A model generated the notes under the pieces. That model did not search any database, had not been told where the DNA came from, and worked only from the letters and a program-made list of their open reading frames with translations. From positions 1 through 54,336 of the forward strand of contig JANXTR010000001.1 of the NCBI GenBank assembly GCA_025352325.1: a stretch of 54,336 nt of DNA, in the 5' to 3' direction. Of this stretch, positions 17,342 through 24,900 are shown one piece after another. The stretch comes from Microbacteriaceae bacterium. Its GTDB lineage: Bacteria > Actinomycetota > Actinomycetes > Actinomycetales > Microbacteriaceae. How positions within the stretch are numbered: the stretch's first letter is position 1; each line of letters opens with the position of its first letter. Both the position numbers and the translations under genes were made by a program.

Positions 17342-18792
17342 GACGACTCCTCCTCGAGCCATCGCAGCAGCGCCTGGCCCGCGTGCCGGGAGGCACCGAA
17401 GGTGGCGACATCCGCGTACCGCCGGTCGGCGGACGGCCAGCCCATGTCGACCACGAGCGTACGGGGATCCCGGGCGCGGGCCGCATCGATCGTGGCGCGC
17501 GTCCACCCCTGGCGGTGGTTGTCGCGACCGATCAGCACGAGCTGCCGACCGGTCTCGGGGATGGCATCGCCGTCGAGCACGCGAAGAACGGGCGCCCCGG
17601 CCGCGGCCGCTCCCCAGGGTGCCGGCCCGACGGCGATGTTCGCGACCGTCTCGAGCTGCACGATCGTGCGCGCCTTGAGCGGTGTCGGCGCGGACGCGTC
17701 GATGTGGAAGGCGGCGATCGTCCGGTCGAGGGAGTACGACGGCTCGGTCTCGACGTGCTCGCTCTCGACGTGCTCGCTCTCGACGTGCTCGCTCTCGACG
17801 GGCTCGACCGGCGACGCGACTGCGGCGCCCGCGGCGCCGAGCGCGGCAACCCGGGCGAGCGCGTCGGCGAGCCGCGACGGCGGGAGGCGCCCGTCCGACA
17901 CCGCGGTGGCGACCGCCGCCTCGATCTCTCCGAGCTGGGCGTCGGTGTTGGCCGTGCCGATGCAGAGCAGGTCGCAGCCCGCCGCCAGCGCGCGGACCGC
18001 GGCATCCGGGATCCCGGTCGACCCCGACGCCCCCTGCATGTCGAGCGCGTCGCTGACGATCACCCCGGTGAAGCCGAGCTCCTCGCGCAGCAGCTCGCCG
18101 AGGATGCGCGGCGAGAAGGTCGCGGGCACCCGGTCGAGCTGCGGCAGCAGGATGTGCGAGGTCATGATCGTCGCGGTGCCCGCCGCGATCGCCGCCTGGA
18201 ACGGGACGAGCTCCCGAGCGCGCAGGGTCGCGAGCGGCAGGTCGATGACGGGCAGGGAGAGATGCGAGTCGCTCGCGGTGTCGCCGTGCCCCGGGAAGTG
18301 CTTGGCTGAGGAGGCGACGCCGGTCGACTGCAGCCCCTCGACCCACGCGGCGGTGTGCCGGGCGACCAACGCGGGGTCGGCGCCGAAGCTGCGGGTGCCG
18401 ATGACGGGATTGTCGTCGGAGGAGTTGATGTCGGCATCCGGCGCGAAGTCCAGCGTGACGCCGACGGCGCACAGCTGCCGCCCGACGCGCTCGGCGATCT
18501 GGCGGGTGTACACGAGGTCATCGATGCGTCCCAGGATCGCGGCCCCCGGATACGGCGACCCGACGGCCTGGAACAGCCGCGTGACATCGCCCCCCTCCTC
18601 GTCGATCGCGATGACCGCGCTCGGATTCGCGGCCCGGATCGCGTCGGTCAATCCGCGCAGTTGTTCGGGCGACGAGATGTTCGTGGCGAACAGGCACACC
18701 CCGGCGAGTCCGGCAGCGAGGCGCGCACGCAGCCACTCGGGTAGCTCGGTCCCCTCGAATCCGGGCAGCAGAGTGCCGGCCGCGCTGGTCAT
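17338..18792 (-). CDS. nagZ: Glycoside hydrolase family 3 beta-N-acetylhexosaminidase (NagZ type)
   Basis: 484 residues. The GH3 catalytic domain occupies about 1-310: IDEEGGDVTRL, SSAKHFPGHGDTASDSHLSLP (the KH(F/S)GHG marker of NagZ enzymes) and IVSDALDMQG with the nucleophile Asp. No secretion signal, so it acts in the cytoplasm on imported oligosaccharides. A repeat linker (residues about 329-348) then leads to a C-terminal domain resembling GH3 C-terminal regions. ATG 18792 overlaps the permease stop. It would release GlcNAc for the kinase encoded next. Confidence 0.9.
   Translation of the reverse strand: MTSAAGTLLPGFEGTELPEWLRARLAAGLAGVCLFATNISSPEQLRGLTDAIRAANPSAVIAIDEEGGDVTRLFQAVGSPYPGAAILGRIDDLVYTRQIAERVGRQLCAVGVTLDFAPDADINSSDDNPVIGTRSFGADPALVARHTAAWVEGLQSTGVASSAKHFPGHGDTASDSHLSLPVIDLPLATLRARELVPFQAAIAAGTATIMTSHILLPQLDRVPATFSPRILGELLREELGFTGVIVSDALDMQGASGSTGIPDAAVRALAAGCDLLCIGTANTDAQLGEIEAAVATAVSDGRLPPSRLADALARVAALGAAGAAVASPVEPVESEHVESEHVESEHVETEPSYSLDRTIAAFHIDASAPTPLKARTIVQLETVANIAVGPAPWGAAAAGAPVLRVLDGDAIPETGRQLVLIGRDNHRQGWTRATIDAARARDPRTLVVDMGWPSADRRYADVATFGASRHAGQALLRWLEEESS
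17748..17807. repeat. 15-bp in-frame tandem repeat inside nagZ
   Basis: Three perfect copies of TCTCGACGTGCTCGC (17748-17792) followed by a degenerate fourth. In the protein this gives repeated ESEHV units between catalytic and C-terminal domains. The unit is a multiple of three, so copy-number change would alter only linker length. Confidence 0.9.
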
Positions 18793-19673
18793 CCCTTCAC
18801 CGCCCCGCCCACGAGACCGCTCGTCATGCGCCCCTGCACGAGCAGGAAGAACACGATCACCGGGATCGCGACCAGCGTCGAGGCGGCCATCACCTGACCC
18901 CAGTCGATGGCTTTGCTGGCGCTGGACTGGATGAATCCCCGCAACCACAGCGGAAGCGTCTGCGACGCCTGATCCGGCAGCACCACGAGCGCCACCGTGA
19001 ACTCGTTCCACGACTGCAAAAACGCGTAGACGCCGGACGCCACGAGCCCGGGTGCCAGCAGCGGAAAGGTGATGCGCAGGAACGCCTGCGTGCGGCTGAG
19101 TCCGTCGACCATGGCGGCCTCCTCAAGCTCCGCCGGGATTCCGGCGACGAAGCCGCGCAGCATCCAGATCGTGAACGGAACGACGGAGGCGATGTACAGG
19201 ATGCTGATCCCGATCACCGTGTTCAGCAGGTCAACCGAGGCCATGAGCTTGTACTGCGCGATGAACAGCCCCTCCGCCGGCAGCATCTGCACGAACAGGA
19301 TGGCGAGCACGAAGCTCGTGCGCCCTCGGAAGCGGAACCGGCTGATCGCGACCGCCGCCAGGAAGGCGAACAGCAGGCAGACCACGACGACGATGAGCGC
19401 GATCAGCACGCTCATTCCCAGCGCCGGCAGGAACGACCCGCCCTGGAAGACGGTCGCGAAGTTGTCGAGGCTGCCGCCGCCATGCAGAAGATCCGGGAAG
19501 AAGGTCGGCGTCGTCGAGCTGAGCACCACGTTCGACAGCAGCGAGGAGTTGATCATCCAGTACACCGGGAAGAACCACACCGCGGCGACGACGAGCGCGA
19601 CGATTGAGAACACGATCTTGCTGGTCGAGTAGCGGCTCCGGCCGCGTATCGAGACCTGCTTCGCAGAACTCAC
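18789..19673 (-). CDS. Sugar ABC transporter permease (MalG/NgcG type)
   Basis: 294 residues with six membrane helices. The permease signature EEAAMVDGLSRTQAFLRITFPLLAPG marks the ATPase contact loop of CUT1 importers. It pairs with the permease encoded just upstream and with the binding protein before it. Context (NagZ, ROK kinase, NagB) points to uptake of GlcNAc or chitobiose-like sugars. No ATPase gene is present here; CUT1 systems in actinobacteria often use a shared MsiK-type ATPase encoded elsewhere. GTG start overlaps the previous stop. Confidence 0.9.
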   Translation of the reverse strand: MSSAKQVSIRGRSRYSTSKIVFSIVALVVAAVWFFPVYWMINSSLLSNVVLSSTTPTFFPDLLHGGGSLDNFATVFQGGSFLPALGMSVLIALIVVVVCLLFAFLAAVAISRFRFRGRTSFVLAILFVQMLPAEGLFIAQYKLMASVDLLNTVIGISILYIASVVPFTIWMLRGFVAGIPAELEEAAMVDGLSRTQAFLRITFPLLAPGLVASGVYAFLQSWNEFTVALVVLPDQASQTLPLWLRGFIQSSASKAIDWGQVMAASTLVAIPVIVFFLLVQGRMTSGLVGGAVKG

Positions 19674-20578
19674 GCCGCATCCTCCTTCAGCATCGATCGG
19701 ATGTAGAACCAGCTGATGCCCACCGTCAGCACGAGCACGAAGATCGACACCGCCGAGGCGGTCCCGAAGTCGCTCGACCCCGCGCCGAGTTGGTAGATGT
19801 AGGTGCCGAGCAGGTTCGTCTCGCTGGCGATCGAGCCGGCATCCTGCAGCAGCTTGATCTGGGTAAACACCCGCAGATCCCAGATCACCTGCAGCAGCAG
19901 CACGATCGAGATGACCGGTCGGATGATCGGCACCGTGATCCGCCAGAAGCGCTGTGCGGGGCTCGCCCCGTCCATCTGGGCGGCCTCAAGCACCTCATCG
20001 GGCACCTGGGTGAGACCGGCGAAGAGCGAGAAGGCGACGAACGGCACGCTCATCCAGACGACGATCACGACCGCCACGAAGTAGAAGCTCAGCGGGCTCT
20101 GCAGCCAGTTGTGCTGCTCGAACGGCAGCCCGACCGCGCTGAGCAGCCAGTTGACGACGCCGCGGCGCCAGTCGAAGAGCCAGTTCCAGACGGTCATGGC
20201 GGCGACCACCGGCATCGCCCAGGCGAGCAGCAGGGCAATCTGCAGGATGACGCGCACTGCGGCCGGCAGCACGCGCATGAGGAGCGCGAGCAGGGTGCCG
20301 ACGGCCATCGTCAGCGCGGCGGCGGTGAGGCAGAAGAGCAGGGAGCGGCCGACGACCGTCCAGAGGTAGGGATCGGTGGCGAGGGCGATGTAGTTGCCGA
20401 GGCCGACGAACTCGGCTGGCTGCCCGAACTGCTGGGCGAGGCCGAATTTCTGCAGCGAGGTGCTCAGCTGCCAGGCGAGCGGGTAGCCCATGGCCAGGAG
20501 GAGCACGATGACGGTCGGGATGAGCAGGGCGTACGGCGCGAGCGAGCGCTTGCGGCGATGCGGGGCGATGGTGGTCAT
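19670..20578 (-). CDS. Sugar ABC transporter permease (MalF/NgcF type)
   Basis: 302 residues, six helices, signature EAAQMDGASPAQRFWRITVP in the cytoplasmic loop. The N-terminus TTIAPHRRKRSLAPYALLIP is the usual start of CUT1 inner-membrane subunits. ATG 20578 follows AAAGGAGGAG. The frame is open far upstream, but it crosses the neighbouring binding-protein gene in a different frame and is rejected. It forms the channel together with the downstream permease. Confidence 0.9.
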   Translation of the reverse strand: MTTIAPHRRKRSLAPYALLIPTVIVLLLAMGYPLAWQLSTSLQKFGLAQQFGQPAEFVGLGNYIALATDPYLWTVVGRSLLFCLTAAALTMAVGTLLALLMRVLPAAVRVILQIALLLAWAMPVVAAMTVWNWLFDWRRGVVNWLLSAVGLPFEQHNWLQSPLSFYFVAVVIVVWMSVPFVAFSLFAGLTQVPDEVLEAAQMDGASPAQRFWRITVPIIRPVISIVLLLQVIWDLRVFTQIKLLQDAGSIASETNLLGTYIYQLGAGSSDFGTASAVSIFVLVLTVGISWFYIRSMLKEDAA

Positions 20579-20664
20579 GGGGGTGTCTCCTCCTTTCGAT
20601 GAGGGAGTACATGGGGCGCGGCGCCAGGCAGCTGCCGCGCCCCACGAGTGGATGATGCCGACTG

Positions 20665-22035
20665 CTACTTGCTGTTCAACATCGGGGTGATCTTGGCGTC
20701 GTACTCCTTCGCCAGAGCCCGCAGGTCGGTCGAGGTGCCGATCTTGCTGAAGAACTCCTCCAGCACGCTCGACGCCTCCACGGATGCCCAGCCCGGCGCC
20801 GCCGGGGTGAGCTTCGAGTTCTCGGCCGACTGGATCAGCGCGGTGGCGAACTCGTCGGTACCGAGCGAGGACGTGTAGTCCGAGTTCGCCGGGCCGAGGC
20901 CGTTCTGACCGAGCATGGTCTGGTAGGTCTTGCCGAACATGATCTTCAGCAGGGTCTTGGCCAGTCCGGGGTTCTTGCTCTTGGCCGAGATCCCGATGTT
21001 GGAGCCACCTGCGAAGACCGGGGCCGGCTTGCCGTCGTTGCCCGGCAGCGGGAAGACGCCGTAGATGCTGTCGTCGAAGGTGCGGGTGACCTTGCCGGTC
21101 GCCGCATCCGTTCCCTTGGTGCCGATCGACCAGTGCGCCCACCCCGGCGCCATGATGGTGGCCGCGGACAGCGAGACGGGCGTGGTCGGGTCGGTGGCCG
21201 TGGCCCCCGGGATCGCGTCGTCGTCGTTGATGTAGATGTACTGGTTGCTGTCCTTGGCGTCGTTCGGCGCCTTGCTGGCGTTCTGGTAGATCGCCTGCAG
21301 CTGCTTCAGACCGACCATGGTCTTCGGGTCGTCGAGGGTGGCGGTCCACTTCCCGTTCGACTCGGAGGCGATGTCGCCGCCGTTCGCGAAGATCCACGAG
21401 ATGCCGTCGCGCCAGTCCTGGCCGCCGAGGTACAGACCCGAGAAGTTCGGGATGTTGTCGGGGTTCGCCGAGGCGATGGTCGCGACATCCTTGTTGAACT
21501 GGTCGAGCGTGGTGGGCGCCACGGTGATGCCGGCCTTGGCCCAGACGTCTTTGCGGTAGAACACGTAGCGCGAGCCGAAGTAGTACGGCAGCGTGTAGTT
21601 CTTGCCGCCGACCTTGCCGGCGTCGACGAAGCTCTGCAGCAGCTTGCTGCCGCCGAGCTCCGAGTACATGTCGCTGATGTCGAGGAACGCACCCACATTG
21701 GTGAACGTCGGCGACTGGGTGTTGCCCATCTCGGTGACGTCGGGGGTGTTGTTCTTGTCGGGCAGCGCGGTCGTCAGCTTGGTGACGATGTCTCCCCAGT
21801 CCTGCTGCTGGATCGTGAGGGTGCCCTTGGTCTCCTTGTGGAACTCGTCCACCAGGTAGCTGCGCAGCTTGTCGGGCGTGTCGGCGCCGACCAGCCACAT
21901 CGTGACCGTCTTGCCCCTGCCGTCGGTGCTGGCGGCAACGGATCCGGATGACGTGCTGCCACCGGTGCTGCAGCCCGCGAGGACGAGAGCCGACGCGAGT
22001 GCGACAGCGGTTACGCCTGCAATCTTTCTCTTCAT
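20665..22035 (-). CDS. Sugar ABC transporter binding lipoprotein (NgcE-like)
   Basis: 456 residues. Signal peptide with lipobox LVLAGC (Cys near 22) and a Ser/Gly linker, then an extracellular solute-binding fold of family 1: TVTMWLVGADTPDKLRSYL, PDVTEMGNTQSPTF and LPYYFGSRYVFYRKD are typical. It captures the sugar outside the cell for the two permeases encoded downstream. Context favours an amino sugar; binding specificity cannot be read directly. Confidence 0.9.
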   Translation of the reverse strand: MKRKIAGVTAVALASALVLAGCSTGGSTSSGSVAASTDGRGKTVTMWLVGADTPDKLRSYLVDEFHKETKGTLTIQQQDWGDIVTKLTTALPDKNNTPDVTEMGNTQSPTFTNVGAFLDISDMYSELGGSKLLQSFVDAGKVGGKNYTLPYYFGSRYVFYRKDVWAKAGITVAPTTLDQFNKDVATIASANPDNIPNFSGLYLGGQDWRDGISWIFANGGDIASESNGKWTATLDDPKTMVGLKQLQAIYQNASKAPNDAKDSNQYIYINDDDAIPGATATDPTTPVSLSAATIMAPGWAHWSIGTKGTDAATGKVTRTFDDSIYGVFPLPGNDGKPAPVFAGGSNIGISAKSKNPGLAKTLLKIMFGKTYQTMLGQNGLGPANSDYTSSLGTDEFATALIQSAENSKLTPAAPGWASVEASSVLEEFFSKIGTSTDLRALAKEYDAKITPMLNSK

Positions 22036-22111
22036 CGTGTGATTCCTTCGTGTGCAATGAGGGAAACGGTGCGCGGAGTGCGCGCCGCCGGGGACGGGGA
22101 CCCGCTGTCGA

Positions 22112-23302
22112 CTACGAAACCCCGAGCTGTGCCGACAGGACCATGGCGGCGGCGCCGCGCATGACGATGTCCTGTCCGAGTGCGGTCATCCGCAGCACCA
22201 GATTGCCGTGGAACGTAGGCATCGTGCGACTGCGGAGGGTCTCGATGGCGGCCTCGGCGAGGGGGCCATCGAGAAGTTCGACGGGGCCGCTGAGCACGAC
22301 CTCCGCCAGATCCAGAGCACCCACCACCGGGGCGAGGGCGATGCCGAGGCGCTCGCCCGCGCAACGCAGGATCGCCTCGCGTTCGGCATCGGCCTCCGGG
22401 GTGCCGTCGCCGGCGGCGGCGAGCGCGGCATCCAGGCGCGGGGTGGCGAGCCAGGTCTCGAGGCAACCAACCTTGCCGCACGCGCAGGCGGCACCGCCGT
22501 CGGTCCCGACGACGACGTGTCCGATCTCACCGGCGGCGAAGCGGCTGCCAAAGAGCGGGGTGCCTCCGATGATCAGTCCGGCGCCCACGCCGTGCCCGAC
22601 TTTGACGAGCATCATGTCGCTGAGCGCCCCACCGAAGCTGTGCTCAGCCAGAGCGGCGGCGTTCGCGTCGTTGGCGACGATCACGGGAAGGCCGGTCGCG
22701 GCGGCGAGCGTCGCCTGGAGCGGCTCGCCGGCGCCGTTCGAGGGCCAGCCGAGGTTCGGGGCGCTGAGCACCGTGCCCGAGAGATCGACGACGCCGGGTG
22801 AGCCGACGCCGATTCCGAGCAGGGGAACGGATGCCGCGGCGACGAGCCGTTCGGCGAGCGCCACGACTTTCGCGGTCGCCTGAGGGCCGGTCGCGCCATC
22901 CAACGGCACCTCGACCCGCTCGAGGACGACACCGTCGAGGTCGAGCACCGCGCCACGGAAGACCGCGTAGTCGCTGAGGTCGATGCCGACGATCTGGTAT
23001 CCGCCGCGATTGATGTCGAGCATGGTCGCGGGCTTGCCGGGTCGCGCCTCGTCCCGCTGCCCGGTCTCGACGATGAGGTGCTCGACCATCAGTTCGGCGA
23101 CCAGGTCGGAGATGGTGACCCGGGTGAGGCCGGTGGCGCGCGCGAGGTCGGCGCGGCTGAGGGTGCCTGCGCCGTAGAGCGTCTGCAGGACCAGGGAGCG
23201 ATTATGGCCGCGCGCGTGCTCGGGCAGGGACTTCGCGCTCGGGCGCAGAGCGCGCCCGTTGGCGAAGCCCGACGAGCCTCGATGCACTTCCGCGGTCGAC
23301 AT
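22112..23302 (-). CDS. ROK-family transcriptional repressor of the amino-sugar operon
   Basis: 396 residues. An N-terminal winged helix-turn-helix (GTLSRADLARATGLTRVTIS, near 50-70) is followed by a ROK sugar-sensing domain with VGIDLSDYAV, NDANAAALAE, GHGVGAGLIIGG, GEIGHVVVG and the zinc motif CACGKVGCLE. ATG 23302 touches a 29-bp palindrome and lies 7 bases after a TGTACT -10 box, so the transcript is probably leaderless and autoregulated. A TTG-started version 12 codons longer would run through the operator and is less likely. It appears to lead the operon that ends with nagB. Confidence 0.9.
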   Translation of the reverse strand: MSTAEVHRGSSGFANGRALRPSAKSLPEHARGHNRSLVLQTLYGAGTLSRADLARATGLTRVTISDLVAELMVEHLIVETGQRDEARPGKPATMLDINRGGYQIVGIDLSDYAVFRGAVLDLDGVVLERVEVPLDGATGPQATAKVVALAERLVAAASVPLLGIGVGSPGVVDLSGTVLSAPNLGWPSNGAGEPLQATLAAATGLPVIVANDANAAALAEHSFGGALSDMMLVKVGHGVGAGLIIGGTPLFGSRFAAGEIGHVVVGTDGGAACACGKVGCLETWLATPRLDAALAAAGDGTPEADAEREAILRCAGERLGIALAPVVGALDLAEVVLSGPVELLDGPLAEAAIETLRSRTMPTFHGNLVLRMTALGQDIVMRGAAAMVLSAQLGVS

Positions 23303-23330
23303 GTTTGTTAGTACACCGTACGAACAAACA
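23302..23330. promoter_or_regulatory. Palindromic operator of the ROK repressor
   Basis: Arms TGTTTGTTAGTAC and GTACGAACAAACA are separated by three bases and match at 12 of 13 positions. GTTTGTT/AACAAAC half-sites are the usual shape of ROK (XylR/NagC-type) operators. The palindrome covers a possible -10 (TGTACT on the minus strand, 23310-23315) and abuts the repressor's start codon, so binding would block the whole operon. Confidence 0.7.
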
Positions 23331-23507
23331 TTCCGCAAGGTATGCGAGGAGGGTTTACATATTCGTTACAAAGGCCTGGCAAATCGCCAAACCAGTGAAC
23401 CTTTCGCCCGTCTGGGTCGTTATCCAGATGGTTCCAAGGCTTTTCCCCAGCGTCGCTGGCATGCTGATGAGCCGGGCCGTCCGCCCCCACCACAGCTCAG
23501 GAGCATC

Positions 23508-23969
23508 ATGACGTCGCGTCCCCTTCCCCGCACCCTCGCGATCGGCTTCGCCGGCCTCGGCCTCGTCGGAGCCCTTGCCGGCTGCTCGGCCGCTTCCGCC
23601 ACCGACGCCGCCACCTCGGCCGGCACCGGTGCCTCGAGTGGCACGACCGCCGGGCCCGCCACCTCGGCCAGCTATAAAGACGGAACGTACACCGAGGACG
23701 GCAAGTACGTCTCCCCCAGTGGGCCCCAGTCCGTGACGGTGAAGCTCACGCTCGCGGGTAACAAGGTCACCGCCGTCACCGTGACCGGCCACGCCACCGA
23801 TCCGACGGCGAAGAGCTACCAGGCGCAGTTCGTCGACGGCATCTCGGCCGAGGCCGTCGGAAAGGACATCAACAGCCTGAAGGTCTCCCGCGTCGCGGGG
23901 TCGTCGCTTACCAGCGGCGGCTTCAACGAAGCCCTCACGACCATCAAGGCCGATGCGTTGACCTCCTGA
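23508..23969 (+). CDS. FMN-binding domain lipoprotein
   Basis: 153 residues. Signal peptide and lipobox GALAGC (Cys near 25), a Ser/Thr/Ala linker, then one FMN-binding domain from SYKDGTYT to the end. The covalent flavin site of such domains is usually SGAT near the C-terminus; here the aligned stretch is RVAGSSLTSGGF, with Ser in the acceptor position. ATG 23508 follows CAGGAG. The next two genes encode a flavin transferase and a membrane flavin reductase, so this is the likely outer electron carrier. Confidence 0.85.
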   Translation: MTSRPLPRTLAIGFAGLGLVGALAGCSAASATDAATSAGTGASSGTTAGPATSASYKDGTYTEDGKYVSPSGPQSVTVKLTLAGNKVTAVTVTGHATDPTAKSYQAQFVDGISAEAVGKDINSLKVSRVAGSSLTSGGFNEALTTIKADALTS

Positions 23970-24015
23970 TCGCGGCGCCGTCCTCCGCCCCGTCTCCCGC
24001 CACATCATCCGCCCG

Positions 24016-24900
24016 ATGCTCGTCGATCCGCTCCCGGTCGCGTGGAGTTTCGACGCCATCGGCACGGTCTGGCGCATCGACACTGCGGAGCCGCTCACCG
24101 CGGCCCAGCAGCAGGTGGTCACCGAACGGATCGAGCGCTTCGACCGCGACTGGTCGCGGTTCCGAGGCGACTCGCTGGTCAGCCGGATCGCCCGTGAGCC
24201 CGGCCATCACCGACTTCCCGACGATGCCGGCCCGCTGCTCGAGCTCTACCGCGAGTTGTACGCGGCGAGCGCCGGTCATGTCTCCCCGCTGGTCGGACGC
24301 GCGCTCGAGTCGCTCGGCTACGACGCCGCCTACCGGTTGACGCCCGCGACGACCCGGGCGCCGGTACCGGCTTGGAACGACGCGATCGCCTGGGACGGCA
24401 AGCACCTCGACACGGTGAGTCCCGTGCTCCTCGACGTCGGAGCAGCGGGCAAGGGATACCTGGTCGATCTCGTCGGCGATCTGCTGAGCGGGCTCGGGGT
24501 GGCCCAGCATGTCGTGGATGCCGGCGGCGATCTGCGAACCCGGAACGTTCCGCTGCGCGTGGCGCTCGAGCATCCTGCCGACCCGACGAAGGCGATCGGC
24601 GTCGTCGAACTCGGCGGCACCGCGGTCGACGAGGCCCTCTGCGCCAGCGCCTCGAACCGGCGCGCATGGGGCGAGGGGCTCCACCACGTTCTCGACGCGA
24701 TCACCGGTGAACCGACCGCCGACGTGATGGCCACCTGGGCGATCGCCCCCACGGCGCTCCTCGCCGACGGCGCGGCCACCGCCCTCTTTTTCGATACCGA
24801 CCCCCGCTTCTTCGCGGATCACGGCATCAGCACCGTCAGAATGTTCAGCAGCGGGCGAGTGGAGCATTCGCCCACCTTCTCCGGGGAGTTGTTCCGATGA
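24016..24900 (+). CDS. apbE: ApbE-type FAD:protein FMN transferase
   Basis: 294 residues. ApbE attaches FMN from FAD to Thr/Ser of partner domains. Typical pieces: FDAIGTVWRI, DRDWSRFRGDSLVSRI, the LLDVGAAGKGYLVDLV loop near 143, VVDAGGDLRT near 170 and an FFDTDPRF stretch near 260. No clear signal peptide is visible, although many ApbE proteins act outside the cytoplasm. It lies 46 bases after its probable substrate gene and overlaps the reductase gene by ATGA. Confidence 0.88.
   Translation: MLVDPLPVAWSFDAIGTVWRIDTAEPLTAAQQQVVTERIERFDRDWSRFRGDSLVSRIAREPGHHRLPDDAGPLLELYRELYAASAGHVSPLVGRALESLGYDAAYRLTPATTRAPVPAWNDAIAWDGKHLDTVSPVLLDVGAAGKGYLVDLVGDLLSGLGVAQHVVDAGGDLRTRNVPLRVALEHPADPTKAIGVVELGGTAVDEALCASASNRRAWGEGLHHVLDAITGEPTADVMATWAIAPTALLADGAATALFFDTDPRFFADHGISTVRMFSSGRVEHSPTFSGELFR

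Noticed and set aside
16748-18934. 728-codon open frame on the plus strand
   Set aside because: Antisense of the kinase and NagZ genes, whose motifs are clear; no domain is visible in the shadow.
19670-22057. 795-codon frame fusing permease and a larger N-terminal part
   Set aside because: The upstream part is another frame of the binding-protein gene; the permease has its own RBS and ATG at 20578.
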